Source of the DNA: Gryllotalpicola ginsengisoli DSM 22003
GTDB taxonomy: Bacteria; Actinomycetota; Actinomycetes; Actinomycetales; Microbacteriaceae
DNA: 64,000 nt
Direction: 5' to 3'
NCBI RefSeq assembly: GCF_000419445.1
Contig: NZ_AULK01000003.1
Location: 186,001 to 250,000 of the forward strand
Below, one piece after another: positions 16,249 to 24,581 of this stretch (position 1 is the first letter of the stretch; the number at the start of each line of letters is the position of its first letter). The position numbers and the translations under genes are program-made. The notes below the pieces were generated by a model that was not told the DNA's origin, made no database searches, and was given only the letters and a program-made list of their open reading frames with translations.

Positions 16249-17739
16249 ATGGTTCGTCTGTCCGCTGCCGCGCTCTCCGCCTCACCTGCGGAGCTCACCC
16301 CCGAAGTGGGCGTGCCCGGCTACGACCGGTCGCAGCTGAAGGCCGGCATCGTGCACTTCGGCGTCGGCGGCTTCCACCGCGCGCATCAGGCGATGTACGT
16401 CGACCGGTTGATGAATGCCGGCGACGCGGCCGAGTGGGGCATCTGCGGTGTGGGCGTGCTCGAGTTCGATGCGCGGATGAAGCAGGTCATGGACGAACAG
16501 GACTGCCTGTACACGCTCGTGCTCAAGCACCCGGACGGCACCCTCGAGCCGCGCATCATCGGCTCGCTCATCCAATACCTGTACGCGCCCGACGACCCGC
16601 AGGCGGTCGTCGAGAAGCTCGCGTCCCCCGACACCCGCATCGTGTCGCTCACGATCACCGAGGGCGGCTACAACTTCGACCAGATCACAGGCGAGTTCAT
16701 GGCCGACACCCCGGCGGTCGCGGCGGATCTTCGGCCGGGCGCCGTGCCGACCACCGTGTTCGGACTCGTCACGGCGGGCCTCGCGCTGCGCCGCGCGCGC
16801 GGCCTGAAGCCTTTCACCGTCATGTCATGCGACAACATCCCCGGCAACGGCCGCGTCGCGCGCAAGATGTTCACCGCCTTCGCGCGCCTCAAGGACCCGG
16901 GCCTCGCCGACTGGATGGACGCCGAGGTGCACTTCCCCAACTCGATGGTCGACCGCATCACCCCGGCGACGACCGATGCCGACCGGGAGCTCGTGCGCGA
17001 GAACTGGGGCATCGACGACGGCTGGCCCGTCGTGGCCGAGCCGTTCGAGCAGTGGGTGCTCGAGGACGATTTCGGACTCGGCCGGCCGCCCTACGAGCAG
17101 GCCGGCGTGCAGGTCGTCGACGACGTCGAACCGTACGAACAGATGAAGCTCCGGCTGCTCAACGTCGGCCACCAGGCCATCGCCTACTTCGGCTCCCTGG
17201 CCGGCTACCGCTATGCCCACGAGGCCGCGCACGACCCGCTGCTCGTCGGGCTGCTGCGCAGGTACTGGCAGCGCGAGGGGCGACCCACGCTGGCACCCGT
17301 CCCCGGCGTCGACCTCGACGCGTACACCGATGAACTGGTCGCCCGGTTCGGCAATGAGCACGTGCGCGACACGCTCGCGCGGCTGGCGGCGGAGTCATCC
17401 GATCGCATCCCGAAGTGGCTCGTGCCGGTGATCCGCGACCGGCTGGCCGCGGGCGGCGAGGTCGACGCCTCGGCCGCGATCGTCGCCAGCTGGGCGCGGT
17501 ACGCCGAGGGCGTGGATGAGGCGGGCGAGCCGATCACGCTCGTCGATCGGCTGGCGCACTCGCGGCACGAGGCGGCGCTGGCCCAGGCATCCGACCCGCT
17601 CGCCTTCTTGCGCGACGCGAGCCTCTTCGGCGACCTCGACGCGCATCCCGCCTTCACCGAGCCGTACCTGCGCACGTTGCGCGTGCTGCACGAGGGCGGC
17701 GCCCGCGCCGCTCTGGAAGACCTTCTCGCGCGCCCCTGA
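16249..17739 (+). CDS. Mannitol dehydrogenase family polyol oxidoreductase
   Basis: A 496-residue long-chain polyol dehydrogenase, oxidising mannitol (or a related hexitol/pentitol) to the 2-ketose with NAD. Seen: the Rossmann start GIVHFGVGGFHRAHQAMYVD (about residue 28), TEGGYNFDQITGEF, SCDNIPGNGRVARKMF (family signature region), VHFPNSMVDRITPATTD, and the catalytic helix KLRLLNVGHQAIAYFG with the active-site Lys and the N-x-x-H pair. ATG 16249 follows AGAGAGG at good spacing; upstream in-frame codons to 15967 lie in the promoter region. Divergent from the importer, so uptake and first oxidation are likely co-regulated. Confidence 0.93.
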   Translation: MVRLSAAALSASPAELTPEVGVPGYDRSQLKAGIVHFGVGGFHRAHQAMYVDRLMNAGDAAEWGICGVGVLEFDARMKQVMDEQDCLYTLVLKHPDGTLEPRIIGSLIQYLYAPDDPQAVVEKLASPDTRIVSLTITEGGYNFDQITGEFMADTPAVAADLRPGAVPTTVFGLVTAGLALRRARGLKPFTVMSCDNIPGNGRVARKMFTAFARLKDPGLADWMDAEVHFPNSMVDRITPATTDADRELVRENWGIDDGWPVVAEPFEQWVLEDDFGLGRPPYEQAGVQVVDDVEPYEQMKLRLLNVGHQAIAYFGSLAGYRYAHEAAHDPLLVGLLRRYWQREGRPTLAPVPGVDLDAYTDELVARFGNEHVRDTLARLAAESSDRIPKWLVPVIRDRLAAGGEVDASAAIVASWARYAEGVDEAGEPITLVDRLAHSRHEAALAQASDPLAFLRDASLFGDLDAHPAFTEPYLRTLRVLHEGGARAALEDLLARP

Positions 17740-17769
17740 CCGGGTGGCTTCCCGGTCGGCGCGGCTCGC

Positions 17770-18537
17770 CTACGCGAGCACGAGCTCGACGCCTGCGCCG
17801 CGCAACTCGTCGGCGTGCTCCTCGCTCACCCCGTCGTCGGTGATGAACAGCTCGAAGTCGTCGAGGTCGGCGAAGCGCACGAACGAATCCGCTCCCACCT
17901 TGGAGTGGTCGGCGATGAGGATGCTGCGCCGGGACTGCTTCATCGCCGCCGACTTCACCTCCGCGATCGCGGCGTCGGGCACGGTCGCGCCGCGCTTCAC
18001 CGAGATGCCGTTGGCGCCGATGATGGCGAGGTCGAGCACCATCGTCTCCAGCATCTCCACGGCCCAGAAGTCCACGGCGCCGAGCGTCTTGGCGCGCACC
18101 CGCCCCCCGAGCGAGATCACCTCGACGTTGGGCCGGCCGGCGAGCGACGACGCGATGGCCAGCGAGTTGCTGACGACGGTGAGCGGGCTCGTCGGCCTGA
18201 TGCGATCGGCCAGCAGCTGGAAGATCGTGCCCTCGTCGACGTAGATCGCCTCCGCGTTCTCGAGGTGCGCGATGGTCGCCTCGGCGATGCGCGACTTCTC
18301 CTCGATCATCCGCTCGCTGCGCGTCGCGAGATCGGATTCGAAGCCGAGCCGCTCCACGGGCACCGCCCCGCCGTGCACGCGCCGGATGAGCCCCGCCCGC
18401 TCCAGCGTGTTGAGGTCGCGTCGCACGGTCTCGGCCGACACCTTGAGCAGCTTCGACAGCTCCGCCACGTCGGCGCGCCCGGTCTCGCGGGCGTGATCGA
18501 CGATGACCTTGCGCCGTTCGATCGAGAAGAGCGACAT
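17770..18537 (-). CDS. DeoR/GlpR-family repressor of polyol genes
   Basis: A 255-residue cytosolic regulator. The DeoR HTH is at the N-terminus: SIERRKVIVDHARETGRADVAELSKLLKVSAETVRRDLNTLE in two parts, with the family's SAETVRRDL recognition helix. The C-terminal sugar-phosphate sensor domain shows FESDLATRSERMIEEKSRI, YVDEGTIFQLLADRI, and DLAIIGANGISVKRGATVPD. It sits convergent to mannitol dehydrogenase, 30 bases away. TACACT is six bases before ATG 18537 (leaderless). ACGGGCA repeats upstream suggest self-repression. The effector is probably a phosphorylated sugar or polyol (family knowledge). Confidence 0.92.
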   Translation of the reverse strand: MSLFSIERRKVIVDHARETGRADVAELSKLLKVSAETVRRDLNTLERAGLIRRVHGGAVPVERLGFESDLATRSERMIEEKSRIAEATIAHLENAEAIYVDEGTIFQLLADRIRPTSPLTVVSNSLAIASSLAGRPNVEVISLGGRVRAKTLGAVDFWAVEMLETMVLDLAIIGANGISVKRGATVPDAAIAEVKSAAMKQSRRSILIADHSKVGADSFVRFADLDDFELFITDDGVSEEHADELRGAGVELVLA

Positions 18538-18543
18538 GGCGGC

Positions 18544-18549
18544 AGTGTA
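18544..18549 (-). promoter_or_regulatory. -10 box TACACT of leaderless deoR-type gene
   Basis: On the reverse strand TACACT stands six bases before ATG 18537. Confidence 0.5.
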
Positions 18550-18578
18550 GCGACCGTTCGGCAGGGCAACGTACCGAA

Positions 18579-18595
18579 ACGGGCAAAAACGGGCA
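18579..18595 (+). promoter_or_regulatory. Two ACGGGCA repeats upstream of DeoR gene
   Basis: ACGGGCA at 18579-18585 and 18589-18595, ten bases apart, same spacing as the central pair in the polyol control region. Placed about 40-60 bases upstream of the DeoR start. Likely autoregulatory site. Confidence 0.55.
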
Positions 18596-18604
18596 GCGGA
18601 TGCG

Positions 18605-19483
18605 TCAGCCGACGGTGCTCTGCCTGATGACGCTGCCCGTGCCGTTCAGCAGCAGTTCGAGCGTCGTCGCCGCGCTGGTCTGCAGCGAGATGAGCTCGAT
18701 CGGCTCGCGGATGCCGGCGAGCACCAGTTCCACCGGAAGCCCGGTCTTGAGCATCCGCACCCCCGGCAACTCGGCGACGGCCGCCAGCATCTGGGGCGTC
18801 TCGCGGCGGTGCGGCAGGTAGACCACTTCGCCCTCGCGCGCCCGCGCCGCCACCCAGCGCAGGTACGCGTCGGGGTCGAGGTGGCCGTCGGTGGGCAGCG
18901 CGCTGCCGAGCAGCACGCGGCCGCCGGGCAGGTCGAGCGGGTCGGTCGCCTGCCGGGTCCAGGCGAAGGAGTGACGGGTGACACGGATGCCTCGGCGCTC
19001 GAGCGCCGCCGTGCGCTGGTCGCCGAGGGGGAACACGGTGAAGATCTCGAGGGCCTCGCGGTCGGCGAGGGAGTGCAGCCGGTGCCGGGCGACGTCGCCG
19101 AGCAGGCGGTTCACGGCGCCCTCGCTGCGGCGCGGCCGGTGGAACGGGGTGCGACCGAGCAGCGCGTCGGCCAGGGCGAGCGTGTTGGCGCCGTCGTCGA
19201 GAAGGGTGACGTGCTGGGGCGGCAGGGCCGTCGTCACCGCGCGGAACTGACCGCTGAATCCGTCGCCGATCGCCCAGTCGCGGTCGCGGGCGAGCGTGCC
19301 CCACGGGATGCCGACGTACGGCACGATCTCGGCGAACGGGGCGCCGCGCCGCAGCAGCTCGGCGGCGGTGGTCTCCATCTGCGGCCCGGTCAGCCGCATC
19401 GCCACCCGGATGCGCCGGCCGGCCGCATGAGCGTATTCGGCGGCGCTCAGCAGCTGGAACGGCGACTCCACCCAGGCCGGCAT
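18605..19483 (-). CDS. Polysialyltransferase/GT52-like glycosyltransferase (tentative)
   Basis: A 292-residue soluble protein. Features fit the GT52/polysialyltransferase group: N-terminal VESPFQLLSAAEYA (the S-P-x-Q motif), a central VTLLDDGANTLALAD (D-D-G motif), VVYLPHRRETPQML (H-R-R-E motif), and IELISLQTSAATTLELLL (S-x-x-S/T motif near the end). These enzymes move sialic-acid-type sugars onto surface glycans (family knowledge). No sialic acid biosynthesis gene is near, so donor and acceptor are open. It has no signal or membrane helix. The gene stands alone, upstream of the DeoR gene on the same strand with 67 bases between. Alternative: an unrelated protein with chance motif similarity. 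Confidence 0.6.
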   Translation of the reverse strand: MPAWVESPFQLLSAAEYAHAAGRRIRVAMRLTGPQMETTAAELLRRGAPFAEIVPYVGIPWGTLARDRDWAIGDGFSGQFRAVTTALPPQHVTLLDDGANTLALADALLGRTPFHRPRRSEGAVNRLLGDVARHRLHSLADREALEIFTVFPLGDQRTAALERRGIRVTRHSFAWTRQATDPLDLPGGRVLLGSALPTDGHLDPDAYLRWVAARAREGEVVYLPHRRETPQMLAAVAELPGVRMLKTGLPVELVLAGIREPIELISLQTSAATTLELLLNGTGSVIRQSTVG

Positions 19484-19639
19484 GCGTCCGAGTCAAGACG
19501 GCGAAGGTGAACCGCAGTTGCCCCTGCGGTTAACCGCGGACGGTCGGTGCGCCCGAGGCGGCGCTCGCCGGAGCGCTGCGTGCTGCCCTCGGGCCGCACC
19601 GGGCGCTCGCGCTGCATGGGGTCTCGCGCGTGCGCTGTT

Positions 19640-19731
19640 CAAAACTCCGGTGATTCTTGTGGCGATCCCGGCGCCGACCGCGGGAAACCGCGGGAGCCGC
19701 GGTGCCAGGGCCGCAAATCACCGGAGTTTTG
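19640..19731 (+). repeat. Inverted-repeat element, family D, overlapping MFS gene 3' end
   Basis: CAAAACTCCGGTGATT (19640-19655) and its perfect inverse (19716-19731) bracket a GC-rich 60-base core. The right arm supplies the stop codon and last codons (AKLR) of the reverse-strand MFS gene. Lies in a 234-base gap (19484-19717) with no other gene. Confidence 0.8.
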
Positions 19732-20980
19732 CGCGGAGGGGGCCGGCGCTCGCCCGGTAGCGGCGCAGCGACGGCACCGCGGCGGCGATCACGACGGCCA
19801 GTGCGGCCGAGACGGCGCCGCCGACGAACATCGAGAAGGCGGCGCTCGACGCGTCGGCGACGAGGCCGGCGCGGATGTCGCCGAGCTTCGGTCCGCCGGC
19901 TCCGACGAGGAAGTCGAGGGAGTTGACGCGCCCGCGGTACGCGTCAGGCGTCACCGACTGGATGATCGCGGAGCGGCTCACGACGGATGCCACATCGGCG
20001 GCGCCCGTGATCGCCAGCAGCACAAGCACCGCCGGCAGCCACGGCACGAGCCCGGCGCCGGCGATCGCCGCGCCCCACACTCCGCTCGCGACGATCATCA
20101 CGACGCCCTGCCTGCGGGCGCTCGTGATGCGGCCGGAGAGGAACCCGGCGAGTACCCCGCCGAGGCCGAGCGCGGGCAGCAGCAGGCCGAGGGTGACCGG
20201 CGACCCGCCGAAGCGCTGCGAGTTCAACACCGGGAACAGTGCCACCGGCATCGCCAGCACCGTGGCGTTGAGGTCGGCCAGCAGCAGAGCCGCCACGATC
20301 GGGGTGCGCGCGACGAACCGCACGCCCGCGGCGATCTGGCGAGCCGCCGAGGCGGGCGCGTCGCCGCTCTCCGGCCGGCCGAGCCGGGGCAGCCCCCACA
20401 CCCCGTATACCGACGCGAGGAAGCTCGCGGCATCGAACACCATGCACCAGGCCGGACCCCACGCGGCGAGCGCCAGGCCGGCGGCGAGCGGCCCGAGCAG
20501 CATGGTCACCTGACCGCTGGTGTGGTTGATCGCGTAGGCGGCGGCGCGCTGGTCGTCGTCGACGATGGAGGCGATGAAGGTCTGGGTCACCGGCTGGCCG
20601 ATGGACGACAGCGCCGACTCCACGGCGATCAGCGCGAAGAGGGGCCACACGGCGTGGGCGGTGAGGATCACCAGCGCCGCGAGCACCGCGGCGGCGACGA
20701 CCTGGGCGACGCGCACGGCGATGATCAGCCGGCGCCGGTCGTAGCGGTCGGCCCAGTGGCCGCCGAGCAGGGTGAACACGACCATCGGCACGAGCTGGGC
20801 GAGGCCGATGAGGCCGACGGCCGCGGCGCTGTGCGTGCGCTCCCAGACGACCCACGAGATGGTGAAGGCCGCCATCGTCGTGCCGAAGCCGGAGATGAAG
20901 TTGCCCGCCCACAGCCGGCGGAACGTGGGGCTCTGTCGCAGCGGCCGCACGTCGACGAGCAGGCCCGACAGGGCGCTCAC
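19718..20980 (-). CDS. MFS transporter, enterobactin-exporter-like (MFS_3)
   Basis: A 420-residue transporter with 12 or so hydrophobic helices. Seen: LWAGNFISGFGTTMAAFTISWVVW (helix 1), LGGHWADRYDRRRLIIAVRV (motif A with DRYDRR), ALSSIGQPVTQTFIASIVDDDQRAAAYA (typical for MFS_3 exporters), and a mid loop RPESGDAPASAARQ. Start GTG 20980 overlaps the MarR stop (GTGA), so regulator and transporter are one operon. Exported compound unknown. The C-terminus (SLRRYRASAGPLRAKLR) runs into the family-D inverted repeat, which provides the stop. Confidence 0.9.
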   Translation of the reverse strand: MSALSGLLVDVRPLRQSPTFRRLWAGNFISGFGTTMAAFTISWVVWERTHSAAAVGLIGLAQLVPMVVFTLLGGHWADRYDRRRLIIAVRVAQVVAAAVLAALVILTAHAVWPLFALIAVESALSSIGQPVTQTFIASIVDDDQRAAAYAINHTSGQVTMLLGPLAAGLALAAWGPAWCMVFDAASFLASVYGVWGLPRLGRPESGDAPASAARQIAAGVRFVARTPIVAALLLADLNATVLAMPVALFPVLNSQRFGGSPVTLGLLLPALGLGGVLAGFLSGRITSARRQGVVMIVASGVWGAAIAGAGLVPWLPAVLVLLAITGAADVASVVSRSAIIQSVTPDAYRGRVNSLDFLVGAGGPKLGDIRAGLVADASSAAFSMFVGGAVSAALAVVIAAAVPSLRRYRASAGPLRAKLR

Positions 20981-21576
20981 CGCTGCTCGCCCGACTGCTC
21001 GTTCCGCGGCTCACCCGGCCGCTCGCCCGGCCGCTCGATGAGCTCCATCGCCCGGTCGGCGAACGGCTTCGCGTCGAGCGCGGCATGCAACTCCTCGGCC
21101 AGCTGCGACAGCGGGTACGGCGTCTCCTGCTCGAGCTGCGCGAGCGCCGCCTCGGTCGCCGTCCATTCGGCGCGCAGCAGTGGCACGATCGCCCGCCCCT
21201 TCTCGGTGAGGCTGACCAAGCGGTGCCGCGCATCGTCCGGCGAGGGCACGGATGCCACGAGCCCGGCGCTCCTCATCGCCGAGACGGTCTGGCTCATCGC
21301 CGAATGGCTGACTCCGCAGTCGTAGGCGAGCCGGCGGATCGTCATCGGCCCGTCGTCGAGGAACATCAGCGTCGCCGAGTAGCGCGGCCGCACGTCGGTC
21401 ACACCGATGCGCTCGTACACCTCGGCGATCCCGGCATCGACGCGGCGGAACACCTCGTGGATGCGACGCCAGAGGCTCGGCAACTCGTAGCGGCGGGGCT
21501 CGGGCGAAGCATCCGTCGCGTCGTCGCCGTGCGCGTTCTCACTCGGTGTCTCACTCCGCGTCTCACCCGGTGTCAC
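20977..21576 (-). CDS. MarR-family repressor
   Basis: A winged-helix repressor of 199 residues. The HTH reads RPRYSATLMFLDDGPMTIRR then LAYDCGVSHSAMSQTVSAM (recognition helix), with the wing SPDDARHRLVSLTEKGRAIV. GTG 21576 is chosen: TACATT stands six bases upstream, so the message is probably leaderless, and the longer frame from 21618 would run through promoter and operator. It most likely represses itself and the co-transcribed MFS exporter through the 12-bp-armed palindrome at its promoter. The C-terminal tail is repetitive (RPGERPGEPRNEQSGEQR). The ligand is unknown. Confidence 0.88.
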   Translation of the reverse strand: MTPGETRSETPSENAHGDDATDASPEPRRYELPSLWRRIHEVFRRVDAGIAEVYERIGVTDVRPRYSATLMFLDDGPMTIRRLAYDCGVSHSAMSQTVSAMRSAGLVASVPSPDDARHRLVSLTEKGRAIVPLLRAEWTATEAALAQLEQETPYPLSQLAEELHAALDAKPFADRAMELIERPGERPGEPRNEQSGEQR

Positions 21577-21602
21577 AGCGCTAATGTATAAGCGCTGTGA
21601 CA
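21571..21602 (-). promoter_or_regulatory. MarR operator palindrome overlapping leaderless promoter
   Basis: TGTCACAGCGCT (21571-21582) and AGCGCTGTGACA (21591-21602) are perfect inverse arms around AATGTATA. On the reverse strand the spacer supplies -10 TACATT (21583-21588), with a weak -35 TTGCGA 17 bases further up. Bound repressor would cover the -10 and the start codon. Confidence 0.8.
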
Positions 21603-21665
21603 ATCTCGCAAGCCGCACGTGAGGCGCGCACGGCGTCGGTGTCGCTCAAAGGCCACGCATAGCGG

Positions 21666-21671
21666 TAGTTT
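21666..21671 (+). promoter_or_regulatory. -10 box TAGTTT before MHS transporter
   Basis: TAGTTT stands seven bases before ATG 21679; no Shine-Dalgarno seen. Confidence 0.45.
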
Positions 21672-21678
21672 GACGAGC

Positions 21679-23040
21679 ATGTCTTTGGCAACGGAGCTGA
21701 ACACGAGCCTGGGTCGCTCGATCTCGAACACGCTCAAGGGGTCCGCGGGGAATCTCGTCGAGTGGTACGACGTGTACGTCTACTCGACTTTCGCGAGCTA
21801 CTTCGAAGACAAGTTCTTCGACCCCGCGGACAAGAACTCGACGATCTACGTGTGGGCGACCTTCGCGGTGACGTTCCTGATGCGCCCCGTCGGCTCGTGG
21901 TTCTTCGGCCGTTACGCGGATCGCTACGGGCGCCGCGCGGCGCTGACGCTGTCGGTGTCGATCATGGCGCTGTGCTCCATCGCCGTCGCGGTCATGCCGA
22001 CGCGCTCCGTGTTCGGGGTGGGCGCGGCCGTCCTGCTGATCCTCGCGCGCCTCGTGCAGGGCTTCGCGACGGGCGGCGAGTACGGCACCAGCGCGACCTA
22101 CATGTCCGAGGCGGCGTGGCACGGCAAGCGTGGCTTCCTCTCCTCGTTCCAGTACGTCACGCTCGTCGGCGGCCAGGTGATCGCCCAGCTGGTGCTGCTG
22201 ATCATGCTGCTGACCATGGGCCACGACGCGATCGCCGCATGGGGCTGGCGGGTGGCCTTCGCCATCGGCGGCGTCGCGGCGATCGTCGTGTTCTGGATCC
22301 GCCGCACCATGGACGAGTCGCTCAGCTCCGCCGACATCCACGCCGCGAAGACCGGCGTGCTCGAGGCCAAGACGCACGGCTCGATCGTGGAGCTGTTCGG
22401 CCGGTACTGGCGCGAGGTGCTGCTCGTGATCTTCATCACGATGGGCGGCACGCTGACCTTCTACATCTACACGGTGGTCGGCCCCTCGATCGTGGCCGGG
22501 TCTGTGGGGGCCAGCTCGCCCGTGCTCGCCTCGACGATCAGCCTGATCGCTCTCGCGATCTACATGTGCCTGCAGCCCCTCGGCGGCTGGCTCGCCGACA
22601 TCGTCGGGTACAAGAGCCAACTCGTGTTCTACGGTGTCGGCGCATTCGTGTTCACCTGGGTGTTCGTGCTCGTGCTGCCGAAGGCGAACGGATTCGCGGC
22701 CTTCGGCCTGCTGATCGTCGCCTTCCTCATCGAGACCGCATACACCTCGATCTCCGCGATCGTGAAGGCGCAGGTGTTCCCCGCGCACGTGCGCGCGATC
22801 GGCGTCGGCATCGCCTATGCCGTCGCCAACTCGCTCTTCGGCGGCACGGCGCCGCTGATCTACGCGGCCTTCACCGGCGCGAACAACGTGGCGGGCTTCA
22901 TCATCTACGCGATGATCGTCATCGCCGCCTCGCTCGTGACCTACCTGTTCTTCCTGCACAACAAGGGCGCCAACTGGCTCGACGACCCGGAGGAGATGTT
23001 GCGTCGGCGCCAGGCGCGCTCCGGCTCGCTGGCGGCGTAG
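21679..23040 (+). CDS. MHS-family (metabolite:H+ symporter) MFS transporter
   Basis: A 453-residue inner-membrane symporter of the KgtP/ProP/ShiA group, importing organic acids or betaines with protons. The N-terminus has the family mark SAGNLVEWYDVYVYSTFASYF; then TFLMRPVGSWFFGRYADRYGRRAALT (motif A), LQGFATGGEYGTSATYMSEAA as ARLVQGFATGGEYGT, and about 12 helices. The sequence does not fix the substrate. ATG 21679 is preferred over codons from 21619, which lie in the divergent promoter region. No other transport or catabolic gene is adjacent on this strand. Confidence 0.9.
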   Translation: MSLATELNTSLGRSISNTLKGSAGNLVEWYDVYVYSTFASYFEDKFFDPADKNSTIYVWATFAVTFLMRPVGSWFFGRYADRYGRRAALTLSVSIMALCSIAVAVMPTRSVFGVGAAVLLILARLVQGFATGGEYGTSATYMSEAAWHGKRGFLSSFQYVTLVGGQVIAQLVLLIMLLTMGHDAIAAWGWRVAFAIGGVAAIVVFWIRRTMDESLSSADIHAAKTGVLEAKTHGSIVELFGRYWREVLLVIFITMGGTLTFYIYTVVGPSIVAGSVGASSPVLASTISLIALAIYMCLQPLGGWLADIVGYKSQLVFYGVGAFVFTWVFVLVLPKANGFAAFGLLIVAFLIETAYTSISAIVKAQVFPAHVRAIGVGIAYAVANSLFGGTAPLIYAAFTGANNVAGFIIYAMIVIAASLVTYLFFLHNKGANWLDDPEEMLRRRQARSGSLAA

Positions 23041-23045
23041 CGGCG

Positions 23046-23122
23046 GCGTTCCCGCTGCGGGCAGCGTGACTGAAGGCCGGGGCGAAACCGCGGCAGCGTT
23101 CACGCTGCGGGCAGCGTGACTG
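23046..23122 (+). repeat. Direct duplication spanning sensor-kinase stop codon
   Basis: A 27-base unit at 23046-23072 and 23096-23122 (one mismatch, 50 bases apart). The second copy contains the reverse-strand kinase stop and its last codons (LPAA); the first is a downstream duplicate in which the stop triplet is changed. Confidence 0.8.
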
Positions 23123-24581
23123 TGAACACAGTGCGCCCCGGCGCGCTCTCGAGGGCGACGGATCCGCCGTGCGCCTCGGCGATCGCCTTCACGATGGCGA
23201 GGCCCAGACCGGTCGAGCCGCCGTCCCGGTTGCGCGCCGAGTCGCCGCGCGCGAACCGCTCGAACACGGTGGGCTGCAGCTCCGCCGGAACGCCGGGCCC
23301 GTCGTCGGCCACGGTGAGCGTGCACGCGCCGGAGGCGGCGCGCAGCCCCACCCGCACGGACGTGCCCGGCGGGGTATGGGTCGACGCATTCGTCAGCAGG
23401 TTGCGCACGAGCCGGCGCAGCTGCGACTCGTCGCCGCGCACGACCACCGGTTCGGCGTCGAGATCGAGGGACCAGCTGTGATCGGATGCCGCCAGCCGGG
23501 CGTCCCCCGCCGCCTCGGCGACCACAAGCGAGAGGTTCACCTCGTCCCGGGCGGGCTGCGTCACCCCGGCCGCCGCCCCGGCGTCCAGCCGGGCGAGCAG
23601 CAGCAGCTGGTCCACCAGCTCGCCCATCCGCACCGACTCACGGTCGATGCGGGCGATGTTCCGCTCGAGGTCGTCGGGAAGCTCGGGGTGCTCGCGGGCC
23701 GACAGCTGCGCATATGCGCGCACGGTCGCGAGCGGTGTGCGCAGCTCGTGGCTCGCGTCCGCGACGAAGCGGCGCATCGTCTGCTCGCTGGCCTGGCGCA
23801 CGGCGAGCGCGTCGCCGACGTGCTCGAGCAGCGCATTGAGGGCGTGACCGACCTGCCCGACCTCTTCGGTCGAGTCGAGGTCGGCCTCCTCGACCCGGGC
23901 GTCGAGGCGCACGTCGCCGCGATCCAGCTGCACGTCGGTGACGGATGCCGCGGTGGCCGCCACCCGCCGCAGCGGCCGCAGCGCGCGGCCGATGACGACT
24001 GCGCCGGCGACCGCGGCGACCACGGCGGAGGCCACCACGACGGCGCCGATCACCCACGCCAGACGCCACAGGATCGTGTACGCCGACCCGAGCGGCAGCG
24101 CGGTGATCACGGTGTCGCCGTCGACGTCGGTGACGCTGGCCGCCCGGTAGGGCCCGAGCTTCCCGCCGAGGTCGACCGTCTGCGGCTGGGCGCCCGGGCG
24201 CAGGGCCGCCAGCGCCTGCTTCGCGGCCTGCGACAGGGCGTGCCTGGTGCCGTCTTCGTCGACGAATCCGCTCACGATGAACTCGCCGTCGCTGTCCACG
24301 ACCGCCACGACCGTGCGCGCCGACTGCCCGGGCACGCCGACGAACTCGGAGGTCGGCGGGTGCGGCGCGGGTGTGCTGCCCTCGGGGGCGTGCGGCAGCT
24401 GGCCGGTGTCGCGCTCGGTGCGGTTCGAGGCCGCGGTGAGCAGGTCGTCGACCTGGCCGACGAGGTAGCCGTGCAGCGCGAGCAGGGTGATGCCGCCGAT
24501 CACGATGCTCGACGCGGCGACCAGCGCCGACGCGATCAGCACGATGCGCCAGCGCAGGCTGCGCAGGGGGCGGGAGATCAC
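23100..24581 (-). CDS. Sensor histidine kinase (HisKA, HAMP)
   Basis: A 493-residue membrane sensor. Helix 1 is near residue 10-32 (WRIVLIASALVAASSIVIGG), then an extracytoplasmic part of about 120 residues, helix 2 (LAWVIGAVVVASAVVAAVAGAVVIG) and a HAMP linker. The H box is FVADASHELRTPLATVR (His about 278), N box NLLTNASTHTPPG, G1 VADDGPGVPAE, F/G2 FERFARGD and STGLGLAIVKAIAE. Similar to the actinobacterial TcrY/MprB-like kinases. GTG 24581 overlaps the response-regulator stop (GTGA), so the pair is coupled. The stimulus is unknown. Its 3' end is duplicated downstream. Confidence 0.92.
   Translation of the reverse strand: MISRPLRSLRWRIVLIASALVAASSIVIGGITLLALHGYLVGQVDDLLTAASNRTERDTGQLPHAPEGSTPAPHPPTSEFVGVPGQSARTVVAVVDSDGEFIVSGFVDEDGTRHALSQAAKQALAALRPGAQPQTVDLGGKLGPYRAASVTDVDGDTVITALPLGSAYTILWRLAWVIGAVVVASAVVAAVAGAVVIGRALRPLRRVAATAASVTDVQLDRGDVRLDARVEEADLDSTEEVGQVGHALNALLEHVGDALAVRQASEQTMRRFVADASHELRTPLATVRAYAQLSAREHPELPDDLERNIARIDRESVRMGELVDQLLLLARLDAGAAAGVTQPARDEVNLSLVVAEAAGDARLAASDHSWSLDLDAEPVVVRGDESQLRRLVRNLLTNASTHTPPGTSVRVGLRAASGACTLTVADDGPGVPAELQPTVFERFARGDSARNRDGGSTGLGLAIVKAIAEAHGGSVALESAPGRTVFTVTLPAA

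Noticed and set aside
19484-19639. Short forward frame between the glycosyltransferase and the inverted repeat
   Set aside because: Arg/Gly/Ala composition typical of GC-rich non-coding frames, no start signal.
21646-23325. 559-codon reverse frame opposite the MHS transporter
   Set aside because: His/Arg/Asp-rich antisense shadow of a clear membrane protein.
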